64,000 nt of DNA, taken from the NCBI GenBank assembly GCA_025617745.1, contig CM046859.1, positions 24,986,006-25,050,005 on the forward strand. Reading direction: 5' to 3'. The DNA is from Heliocidaris erythrogramma. Lineage: Eukaryota; Echinodermata; Echinoidea; Camarodonta; Echinometridae. The translations under genes were made by a program, and so were the position numbers. The number at the start of each line of letters is the position of its first letter. Position 1 is the stretch's first letter. This document shows positions 1 to 9,800 of this stretch, piece by piece. Under the pieces are notes generated by a model. That model saw only the letters and a list, made by a program, of their open reading frames with translations, was not told where the DNA came from and did not search any database.

Positions 1-430
1 CTATTCATCATGTAAGAGTCAATATTTTACAAAAACGATGCCAGATGTGCTTGAATCGGGCTATTTAGCGAACGAAATGATTAAAAAATACAATAAAAGT
101 CAATTTAATAATAGTTATTCGATATAATATGTTTCATTTATCGACAACAATATCAACTTTGAGATGAAATCAAGTTCCCAGGCTCACAAGACAGTAGAAC
201 TTTTTACTGCGTAATGGGCAAATGATTTGAGAACACTGTTATATCTTTTTTAGTTTTATAGCATGACAATTTTCCATTTTGTTTTTGTTCAAATTTCATA
301 CCCTGTACTTTCAAGGCGAAATGAAAATTTCTGTTTCTAATGCCCATATCACATTCGGCCTCAAACAAAAATCTAAGAAGTTCGGTTAGCACATTTCTGG
401 CGTAACTTGGTTTATAATAATAACATGGAA
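1..430 (-). other. 3' flank / 3' UTR of HSP70
   Basis: AT-rich sequence downstream of the HSP70 stop codon. I see no canonical AATAAA on the minus strand; the best candidate poly(A) signal is an ATTAAA (read on the minus strand) at 114-119, about 310 bases past the stop. No other gene is visible. Confidence 0.5.
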
Positions 431-2261
431 TTAATCCATCTCCTCGACGGTGGGCCCTCCACAGCCGGATGACGACGAATTCGCTTGTGGACCAGCGTGT
501 AGTTTAGCCATGATGGGAGAGCATGTCTTCTGCAACTCTTCCAATTTGTATGATAATTCCTCCTTGTCCGCCAAAGTGTTGGTCTCCATCCAAGTGATGA
601 CATCATCAACTGTTTTGGTTACAACATCCTTGTCGCTGGAGCTAAGCTTGTTGTCTGCTGAAGCGTCATTGACGGCGGACTTGACGTTGAAAGCGTAGCT
701 CTCGAGTTGGTTCCTGGTGGCGATGCGCTCGCGTTGAGCATCATCCTCGGCCTTGAATTTCTCAGCATCGCTGATCATGCGATCGATGTCATCTTTGGAT
801 AGCCTACCACTGTCGTTGGTGATGGTGATCTTGTTGCTACGACCCGTACTCTCATCCTTTGCAGTGACGTTCATGATGCCGTTGGCGTCGATCTCGAAAG
901 AGACTTCGATCTTGGGGATGCCTCGTGGTGCAGGAGGGATGCCGGATAACTCAAACTGGGCAAGTCGGTTGTTGTCCTTGGTCATAGCTCTTTCCCCTTC
1001 GAATACTTGGATGGTGACGGCTGGCTGATTGTCAGCGTAGGTGGTGAAGGTATTTGCTGCCTTGGTAGGGATTCTAGTATTCCTCTCAATAAGCTTTGTC
1101 ATCACACCACCTGCTGTCTCGATGCCAAGAGAGAGAGGAGCCACATCGACTAGAAGAACCTCCTTGATTTCTTCGCTCTGGTCGCCAGAGAGGATGGCGG
1201 CTTGGACAGCGGCACCGTAGGCGACAGCTTCATCAGGATTGATAGACTTGTTGAGATCCTTGCCGTTGAGGAACTCCTGCAGAAGTTTCTGGATCTTGGG
1301 AATACGTGTCGAACCACCGACAAGCACCACGGTGTCGATCTTCTTCTTGTCGATTTTAGCATCGATGATAGCTCTCTCTACTGGTTCCAAACACTTTCTG
1401 AAGAGATCTGAACACAGCTCCTCGAATCTTGCTCTGCTGACGCTTGAGTAGAAGTCGATTCCTTCGTAAAGAGAGTCTACTTCGATGTTCGCTTGAGCAC
1501 TGCTGGATAGTGTTCTCTTTGCTCGTTCTGCTGCTGTGCGAAGGCGGCGAAGCGATCTGGGGTTGGACTTCATGTCCTTCTTATGCTTTCGCTTGAATTC
1601 CTCGGCGAGATGATGGACAAGTCTATTATCGAAGTCTTCTCCTCCGAGATGTGTGTCACCAGCTGTCGACTTCACTTCAAAGATCCCGTCATCAATGGCC
1701 AGGATAGAGACATCGAATGTGCCACCGCCGAGATCAAAGATGAGGACATGTTGCTCTCCCTTCAGCTTCTTGTCGAGTCCGTAGGCCAGGGCAGCAGCAG
1801 TGGGTTCGTTGATGATCCTGAGGACTTTGAGCCCTGCGATCACACCTGCGTCCTTCGTCGCCTGTCGCTGTGCATCGTTGAAGTAAGCGGGAACAGTGAT
1901 GACGGCATCGCTGATCTTCTGGCCAAGGTAAGCCTCGGCTGTCTCTTTCATCTTGGTCAGGACCATGGAGCTGATTTCCTCTGGTGCCATTGTCTTCTTT
2001 TCTCCGAGGTACTCTGCCTGCAGCATCGGCTTGCCTCCTCGGTTGATGACGTTGAATGGCCAATGCTTCATGTCAGATTGAACAGTCTCGTCTGTGAATC
2101 TTCTCCCAATCAGACGTTTGGCATCAAATACCGTGTTCTTGGGATTCCTGTCATGAAAAGTTAAGACAATTAATAAATTGTTGTCAGTTGTAATTATTAA
2201 TTTTTACGCGTAATGTTGTTAGAGTTGTTAGGACTAATTAGGGAGCCCCGGCATCCCTCAA

Positions 2262-2297
<36 letters not shown>

Positions 2298-3205
2298 GGA
2301 GTAAAGGAAATACTGCTTGACTATTAAAGGAGGAGTCGTAAGGCTTTAAGATTTTGTCAGGACTTATGAATTACCTATTAATAAAATAAAATAAAATTGT
2401 TCTATAAACTTGCTTCCAATTAATCATAACATTTCGTCTAATTTACAGGCTGGTATAGTTCGAAGAAAAGACAGTAGGCCTAATTGGAATTCTACCAAAA
2501 AGGTGGAAATTATGGCATCCGCATCTTGTCGGTACGGTACATACGTATAAGTAAACTGAAATATACTGAAAGAAAAAAATACAAAAGGGGTAAACCTCCC
2601 TCAACACTGAAAATACAATTCTGATTTCATTTTAGAAAAATTTTGAGTCTATAAACAAATCAATTTAAATATTATTAGCGTCTATCTTATGATGTACTGT
2701 TATTCATTACTTATAGGCCTACATAAAGAAGAAATAAATAAAAAGGGGGATAATTTACTAATTAGTCTGTTGTTAATATAATTTGGATAATAATATTTGA
2801 AGAAAAAAAAGTTCAATTGATAATTATGCCCTTACAACACCAAAGATGGTATTTGAAAATTATGAGAAGGCAGGCCAATTAAATAAATGGTATAAAATGA
2901 TTCCCCATTCTTCACTGCAAGAAATAAAATAGAACATTGGAATTAGTTCGGCATCGTAGCTAAAATAAACGCCATCGAAATACAACAAAAGCAATTGAAA
3001 AAAATTAGAATACTTACATTGCCACCTGATTCTTGGCTGCATCACCGATCAGTCTTTCGGTGTCTGTGAAACCAACATAACTGGGTGTGGTCCTGTTTCC
3101 TTGATCGTTGGCAATAATCTCCACCTTCCCGTTCTGGAAGACTCCAACACAAGAATACGTGGTACCCAAGTCAATTCCAATTGCCGGTGCTTTTCCTGGT
3201 GCCAT
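431..3205 (-). CDS. HSP70: Cytosolic heat shock protein 70 (HSP70/HSC70 class)
   Basis: ATP-dependent cytosolic/nuclear chaperone. Coding exons are complement(3018..3205) and complement(431..2147), joined by a phase-2 intron (donor GTAAGTA, acceptor ATGACAG) that splits the Met63 codon; this gives 634 residues, close to the family norm of about 640-650. All three HSP70 signatures are seen: [13 protein letters not shown] near residues 9-21, [12 protein letters not shown] near 199-210 and [14 protein letters not shown] near 336-349. The interdomain linker region ([13 protein letters not shown]) and a full substrate-binding domain and lid follow. The C-terminal tail is short and ends GGPTVEEMD rather than the usual EEVD; EEVD is the docking tail for TPR co-chaperones such as HOP and CHIP. 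The start is fixed by the N-terminal [14 protein letters not shown]. It lies head to head with a DNAJB gene. Whether it is the inducible or constitutive form is open: the heat-shock elements argue for induction, while the intron resembles constitutive HSC70 genes. Confidence 0.97.
2148..3017 (-). other. HSP70 intron 1 with (GA)n microsatellite
   Basis: An 870-bp AT-rich intron. It contains a (GA)n run at 2264-2296 and otherwise only short A/T tracts. The only long open frames over HSP70 itself are antisense shadows of the exon. Confidence 0.85.
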
Positions 3206-3470
3206 TTTTAATGTTCTAGAAGGAGCTGTTTTTGTAGATAATCAGATTCTAACTTTTGAAAAGTTTCACAAGGAATTTGTATTTGATGGTCGTCTGCAAA
3301 TTATCCGCGATGTAATGGTCTCTCCTTTAGAAACACAAAATTATGTAAAAATGTCGGCAAATAAGTAGTAGGTATTTTCTTGTAGAAAAACGCTCTGAAG
3401 ATGAGATTTTCCTCTATCGATTTGTTGTGTCACTTTATGTGTGATCTCTGAGCAGTCGAGATTCGAATTG
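3206..3470 (-). promoter_or_regulatory. HSP70 5' UTR with proximal heat-shock element
   Basis: Stretch between the start codon and the inferred transcription start near 3465. A heat-shock element dimer, TTCTAGAA, lies at 3214-3221, only 9 bases upstream of the ATG. The 5' UTR extent is inferred from the TATA box at 3495-3501. Confidence 0.5.
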
Positions 3471-3494
3471 AAGCTTGAACGACGATAAACTGGG

Positions 3495-3501
3495 TTATAT
3501 A
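3495..3501 (-). promoter_or_regulatory. TATA box of HSP70
   Basis: TATATAA on the minus strand. Its position, 30-50 bases downstream of a heat-shock element array and about 290 bases from the ATG, is the usual hsp70 promoter layout. Confidence 0.6.
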
Positions 3502-3515
3502 GCACAGACGCCAGC

Positions 3516-3549
3516 TTCGACAAGATAGGAGAAGCTTCTAGTGTGTTCT
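3516..3549 (-). promoter_or_regulatory. Heat-shock element array upstream of HSP70
   Basis: A perfect HSF dimer site, aGAAGCTTCt, is at 3530-3539. Further TTC units stand at 3516 and 3546 in the same 5-bp phase. HSF binds arrays of inverted nGAAn units, so this is the likely heat-response element. A perfect CRE/ATF palindrome, TGACGTCA, follows at 3638-3645. Confidence 0.65.
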
Positions 3550-3637
3550 CGGTGCAGTGCGTGGCAGCTGTGTTTATAAATAGCAGGGCCTTTTCACATC
3601 GCCGGGAAAACCCCAGATTGTTCTCGGCTGAATTTCG

Positions 3638-3645
3638 TGACGTCA
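3638..3645. promoter_or_regulatory. CRE/ATF-type site
   Basis: Perfect TGACGTCA palindrome about 140 bases upstream of the HSP70 TATA box. Such sites occur in many metazoan promoters; use here is an inference. Confidence 0.4.
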
Positions 3646-3982
3646 TATTAGACTGTTCTCGTTTCTTGGAGCACGAGCGTTGCGGATTATCGTGCTTCCT
3701 TGCACGAATCATGTGGCACGTCGAGTGCAAATGAATTTGGTTTTTACCAATCTATACCATCGTCGTCTGCTATGTCGAGACGATGTGAAGCCTATAGCTC
3801 GGCCGCTTGTGTACAATCAATGTTTTTAATGGCAGTTCGAGCATTGAGTTAGAGGATCATACTGGAAAACGGGGTTTTAAATAATATACATTCAATATTA
3901 TTATGCATCTGAAATGCAATAACTGGCGTCGAATCTAGGCTTATAATTTAATAATATAATAATTATATAACAATTTTTTTTT

Positions 3983-4194
3983 TTGCCATACCTTCAAAAT
4001 TCGCTCAGTACGGGGTTATGGGGGTCCACTTCCCCTCCATAATTCCCTGACAAGCAAAAAAAAAAAAAAAGGTCTTCCATTCTAAAAGGGGGGGGCACAA
4101 TCGAGAAAATGGCGGATCGTCTATGGTCAAAATGCATACTTCTCTTCCAAAAGGGGGGGGGGGGCACCGGAAGTGCCCCCTGGATCCGCCAATG
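3983..4194 (-). mobile_element. Poly-G MITE (GGCGGATCC family), 5'-truncated copy
   Basis: Keeps one terminal inverted repeat, CCTGGATCCGCCAATG, at 4179-4194, and the family's internal blocks: a 'ccctccataattccctgacaag' type block, an A-run, and G-runs followed by GCAC. The other end is missing. Confidence 0.7.
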
Positions 4195-4493
4195 CCTTAC
4201 ATTACCTTACAAATCCCTTGAATGCACTGAGCTATACGGTTGCCGAAGCTTTAGCCAGGGTAATAATATCCAAAGTCCTTTGGAAGCGCATAGAAACGTA
4301 TGATGTGATAAAAATTATGCGCTATACAAGAACGGAATATTATTATTTTCATCATTATTATTCATCGAAAAATTGTACCTTTTGACTAAACTCTCACCCT
4401 CTCTGCCCCTCCCGCCTCTATCTCCCTCGGCCACCTTGCCTTACTCTGCATGCACATGAGTCGTATTTAAGTTCGACAAATAATATGGTTCCT

Positions 4494-4545
4494 ACCATGG
4501 CCCACCATGTATCCCAGACTGGGATACATGGTGGGCCATGGTGGG
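4494..4545. repeat. Short near-perfect palindrome
   Basis: Arms of about 24 bp (ACCATGGCCCACCATGTATC and its complement) separated by 2 bases, able to form a cruciform. No target duplication was recognised, so its origin is unknown. Confidence 0.75.
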
Positions 4546-4872
4546 GACCATATTCCCAGTTATAATTGCCATGGAGGTTGGGGGGGGGGGGTTGCAGGGA
4601 TACGGGGAAAATCATCCGAGCTCATGCCGATTCTTAGTCTTTAGCAAAATTAAGGCCAGGCCATGCAGTAACTAGTATTTTGTGCATGGGAATTTATACT
4701 TAAGCGATTCGGTAATGTCTCTGTGATTAAGGAGTTAATATCACAGAACTCTCCTTGGCTGCGATTTATCCCTATAATGTTAGACAACTCTCACAATGCG
4801 AGAGGAGGAATAAGGAAAATGTGTTATGAGAGAACTTAACTGAGATCCAAATGATCACAGTGGATTTACCAA

Positions 4873-5000
4873 TTCGTCAAAAGTTTGAGATTCTCAGCAT
4901 CAACTTTAAAAAAGGCTTCTTTGAGTTAAGTTTGAGATTCTCATTGATATGGTTCTTTGAGTTAAGTTTGAGATTCTCATCATCAACTTTAAAAAAAGCA
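4873..5000. repeat. Short direct repeats
   Basis: Three copies of a TTTGAGATTCTCA block interleaved with CTTTGAGTTAAG and CATCAACTTTAAAAAA blocks, immediately left of the 100-bp MITE. Confidence 0.7.
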
Positions 5001-5010
5001 AGTTCTGATC

Positions 5011-5110
5011 TAGACCGAAAATTCTGTCTCTCGTTCGTTAGCCTCTTATTTGGATAGGGTCACCGGTCGGCTCTAAGAGCTAACGAACGAGAGACAGAAT
5101 TTTCGGTCTA
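5011..5110. mobile_element. 100-bp palindromic MITE with 9-bp target duplication
   Basis: Perfect terminal inverted repeats of about 32 bp begin TAGACCGAAAATTCTG. The element is flanked by GTTCTGATC at 5002-5010 and again at 5111-5119. A 9-bp target duplication is typical of Mutator-like elements, so this is likely a non-autonomous MULE. It lacks coding sequence. Confidence 0.85.
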
Positions 5111-5119
5111 GTTCTGATC

Positions 5120-6300
5120 TTGCTTATCCGATTTCTGTGCTGCAGTCTGCAGACTTCCGTTTTTCACACAATTCAATAAACTATAGACGAAGAATATGGT
5201 CTGTCGACCAATCATGACTGCAATACCGTTAAGGCCAAATAGAATTAATTCCTAGTTTCTCGTCCCCTCCTCCTCTGAGTCTCTCTTTTTTTTTGGCCCG
5301 CTTCATTTTTTTCACGGTTATTTGATATTGTTCGGAATGAAATAATTAAGAAACTGAGAACATTTATAGATTATTAATTAACAACTTTTCAATATGCAAT
5401 TTAGCCTTGTTTCAATTAAGCTTCTGCAGTATTATACAAATGAAATTCAATTGAGAAATTGTTAGTAGAAACTTCCATAGTGTTTACATGGAAAACATCA
5501 AATATCAAATAACATGGAATTCAGTGACCCTATCCTCATTTTTCAAAATTTCGGACGAGCAAATAGGAATCAAATTTACTTGGCCTAATATATTCTCTAG
5601 GCCTGAATGAATGAAAATTATGAAAGGCCCAATTAAGTGAGCCGATATTGGTCCTATATGCAAATTGGCTTTTATCAGGTGTATATCACTTGCATAATTA
5701 TGAGTGGATGGGCGGACTCTATGTAGAAATGTTTACCGATCTAAATTTATATTATTATCGGGCTTATAATATAGGCATAAAACTAAAAGGGCATGAACAG
5801 TTGACATTGTATCATGGCAGATCGCAAAAATAAATCCGCAGTAACAGATCAGGTGAGAGTATAGCACCAAGACAAGTAGACAGAAAAGTCCGTCTGCCTT
5901 GGAGGAGTTTTACAACATTTTTGGCTCTTGAGGAGGAGGGATTCTGCGAAGCCAGATCAGACGTAGACTCAGCGATATCCCTGAACGAAATAGCTGACTT
6001 TTTCGGTCTAAAGCAAGGTTGGTCTAAGCACCAAGGAGTTATCACAGGTGCATGCACCTTTTTAGTGGAGAAGTCATCCACGACTGAGGTGTTCCACTAT
6101 GGTGATGCGTTTCCATGGCCATAATCCAATGGGTGTTTCCCCCGGCCTCTCAGAAAGAAAGCCAGTGTCAGAAACACAGGGACAAAAAACAGTGCTCTTT
6201 ACTCCAAAAATCGCCCAACATCTGCAGACCTGTGTGACAACCCGTAGCGAATCTGTTTCAAGAAAAGCTACTAGCCCAAACAGGCGGTTTATACGCAGGA
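5120..6300. other. Distal part of the HSP70-DNAJB spacer
   Basis: AT-rich. Open frames at 5812-6081 (minus) and 5921-6124 (plus) overlap on opposite strands and match no family I recognise. I see no convincing gene. Confidence 0.5.
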
Positions 6301-6304
6301 TCCC

Positions 6305-6380
6305 CTCCAATTGGCGCGCGCGCGCGGTGTGCCTTGTTTACATCTTTCTCGATGCTTCGAGAATGTTCGTGTTTGAACGA
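6305..6380 (+). promoter_or_regulatory. DNAJB promoter: CCAAT box and three-unit heat-shock element
   Basis: A CCAAT box is at about 6307-6311, followed by a (CG)n run. A perfect three-unit heat-shock element, cTTCgaGAAtgTTCg, lies at 6355-6369. It is about 450 bases upstream of the start codon. No strong TATA box is visible, so the transcription start is probably between about 6400 and 6500. Confidence 0.7.
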
Positions 6381-6822
6381 GAATTATTACACGAGAAGCT
6401 AATTTCAGAACCGGGCAGAAGAAGCCGGTTAAAAGGCAAAAGATTGCAAAATATCACGAGAACATTTTATTCAGTACTTGAGTGAAACGGACGAGCTGTC
6501 TTTATCGTGAGTTCAGGTGAACATTAATTGTGAGGAGTGAACATTGATTTTTGTGACTTTGTCAACGTTAAGTTTTGTTGTTGCAGCGCCTTGTTCGATT
6601 CAATTAACAACCCACCACATCGCCTCTTCGCTTCACGAGTCGTCCAGCTGTCTGATCAGCAGTGAGCGAGTTTGCCTTTGCCATTTTTAACAGCTCTTGT
6701 TCGAGAGTGAAAGATCTGCCTCAAAGCCATCTGAAAGAGGAAAATACTCTTATTACTTAGAGAAAGGGATATTTTTTCATCTTTGGTTGTGATAGGAAAA
6801 ATAGCTGTCACCTATGACCAAA

Positions 6823-9800
6823 ATGGGGAAAGATTATTACAAGGTGCTGGGGGTATCCAAGGATGCCTCTGACGATGAAATCAAGAAGGCATATCGGAAG
6901 ATGGCACTGAAGTATCACCCTGACAAGAATAAGTCAAAGGGAGCGGAAGAAAAATTCAAGGAAATAGCAGAAGCATATGAAGTTTTGAGCGACAAGAAAA
7001 AGAAGAGCATTTACGACAAATACGGCGAGGAAGGTCTAAAGGGAGGTGCAGGTGCCCCACAAGGAGAACAGGGAGAGAACTACCATTGGACATTCCATGG
7101 CGATCCCAATGCAACTTTCACAAGCTTCTTTGGTGGCAACAACCCATTTGACATGTTCTTCAATGTTGGTGGCATGGGTGGCCAGCAGAACACTCGATTC
7201 AATTTTGGTGGCCAACCTGAAGCAATGGACATAGATGATGATTTTGGGTTTGGCGGTGGGTTCCCTGGAGTCCACCAAACACGAAGTAACAGTCAGAGGA
7301 AACGCCAAGATCCACCCGTACACCATGACCTCAGGGTCACGCTAGAGGACATTTTCCGTGGTTGCACGAAAAAAATGAAAATCAATCGTCGAGTATTGAA
7401 TGAAGATGGCCGAACAACAAGGACTGAGGACAAGATTCTTGAAATTAATGTGAAGCCAGGATGGAAGGAAGGCACAAAAATCACATTTCCCAAAGAAGGA
7501 GATCAAGGCCCAAAGAAGACTCCAGCAGATATTGTGTTCACCCTCAAAGACATACCACATTCTGTGTTCAACAGAGATGGCACCAACTTAATCTTCAAGG
7601 CTAAAATTCCACTAAGAGATGTAAGTATTTCAGCTTCCTGATTTTCCAAATTGTAAGTTTTAATTGATCTTCAAATTTTATGTTTATTGACATATTTCAT
7701 CTTTCATGTTGTTTTCCTGATAATCCTACTGGGACAAGTCCAAGCTATTTTGTCCCATATTCTACCGACCCCATCTAAGATTTTAGTACATCTGATCAAA
7801 CTGATGACGCTATCAAGCTGATCCTAGAGTTTATATGAGATGAAATATCAAGTAAAATCATATTTATTTCACTTTATGTTAATTCACAATTCCATAATAC
7901 TTTGTATTATAACCTTGTACATTGGATGAGTGGTGACGTGTGTGGGATATACTGTACCTGGGACTTGCCCACTCTGAATCTGAATCTGTTCTGTTCCTGT
8001 TCCTGGTCCTGATCCTGATCCCGATCCTCGAAGTGGGATATTGTTGACCAATAAGGACGTTAGCTGGCCCGTTAGCTTTTGAGAGAGTGTGTAATATATT
8101 TAGTACAGTTATAGTCCCATTACTTTACAATTGCATGGAGAGACTATATTTATACTGCTCCTGTGGATTACATTCCAGAGTTTGTCATCATATCTGTTTT
8201 ATAGTCATAAAGATAAATTTTTAATTCTTTCATTTCATATCATACCCTCAAAATGTTAATGTTATGTACAGGTATAACCTACATTAGAATTTGTATCATC
8301 TTGGAAGCTTTACACCATTATCTGTTATTTGTAAATAGTATGCCTCTCACCAGGGAGAGTGCAAAATAAGCCAGTTAGTAAAATACAATTTGCGCATGTT
8401 CAGATGAAGGTCTTTTGTACCGAGTACAATTGACCTTTGTACGCTTCCATTTTTTACACACCACGATGCGTGCATCAGTATGATTTTACATGTTAAACAA
8501 GTAGCGTGTCCACCAAAACCAGTGGGCGTGCGCATACAAATTTGGGTCATTTCAGGGTCATTTGTACCATGAACTATTACGAACCAGCTTATTACATCTC
8601 CCTCCTCCAAGTTTATATGATGCACTTGTAATGATCTGTATGCCATATATTTCGCATACAGATTATTTCACGATTTGGGACTAGGTACATGTAGGGGAAT
8701 TCGCGAGGGTTTAATTTCGTGATTTTCGTGACATTTTTGTTACTATAAACAGCTATATATTGAAGAGGACTGACATGCGAAAATCGTGAAAATAAAACCA
8801 CCGCGAAAATAACCACTTATACAGTACTTATTGTCTCCTTGGAGCCAGAAGGGTGTTAACTAATAGCACTTTACATACATGTACATGTACATGTAGCCTT
8901 AATGCCCTTTTGGTTCTCAGCAGATGATGTATGATCTACTTCTGCGTAAGCGTCAGTAGATAATGAGTCGAATTCAAAACACCAAACCCATCACCTGCTT
9001 GGCATTTTAGCTCTTGTGGTGCTGGCGAAGCAATTCCTCGTAAAAGCAATTTGTGTTCCAGAATGTGGGACCACGGCTAGCTAGCAAGGCATGTTGACTG
9101 ACAGCTATCCAACTCAATTTTGTGTAGAAGTCTGAAGGGTTAAGACAAGTTGATGGTCAGGCCACATAGTGGGGGAAGCTAACCCCTTCACTGTTGATGA
9201 GGGTTTCCATTCGATCAGTCCCTCTTTCCAGGGTCTGTGAAATATTTCATAGTTGTCTGAAAGGCCAGGGTGCAGTGGAATATTTAGAATATTCCAATTC
9301 AACTTTTAGAATTTGTGTAGGCTTCACTGTAATCAGTATTTTTAACAGCCACACTGACAAGTGCAAATGTAGTCTGTATCAGGAACATATGAATGGGAAA
9401 TCTTTGCTATATATCTGGCTGTTCTTTCATCATATTATTTCACTCTTAATCCTTTAATCATTTAATCATTATATCTTACATATGTATACCCCAGTGATGA
9501 AATGAGAAACATGCAGCTTTACAAATATAAGCTACTCTACATGTGCTACATGTTGTAGTGTGGATCATACACTGGATATTTCATATTTATCATCTAAAAT
9601 GAACACGCCTTCAAAATTTATCTGGGTGACCCAAATTTGCTTTGATAGTACATTCTGATTCGCTTCCCAAAAGAACAAATTTCTTTTGCCATGCATGAAG
9701 AATCCTGTCCTTAGCATTATAGCATACAGGTACATACATGTATACATATTATAGGCCTACATTGTATATTTTGTATTGTGTAAAAGCTCAATTTTTGGAG

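Noticed and set aside
1583-2164. 193-residue plus-strand open frame antisense to HSP70
   Set aside because: It lies wholly over the conserved HSP70 exon and its splice acceptor; long antisense frames over HSP70 are a known effect of codon usage, and no family match was seen.
3621-3671. Further heat-shock elements upstream of HSP70
   Set aside because: TTC and GAA triplets occur but not in the required 5-bp phase.
5812-6124. Small gene upstream of DNAJB
   Set aside because: Frames are open on both strands but neither shows a recognised domain, and both lie within the likely distal promoter.
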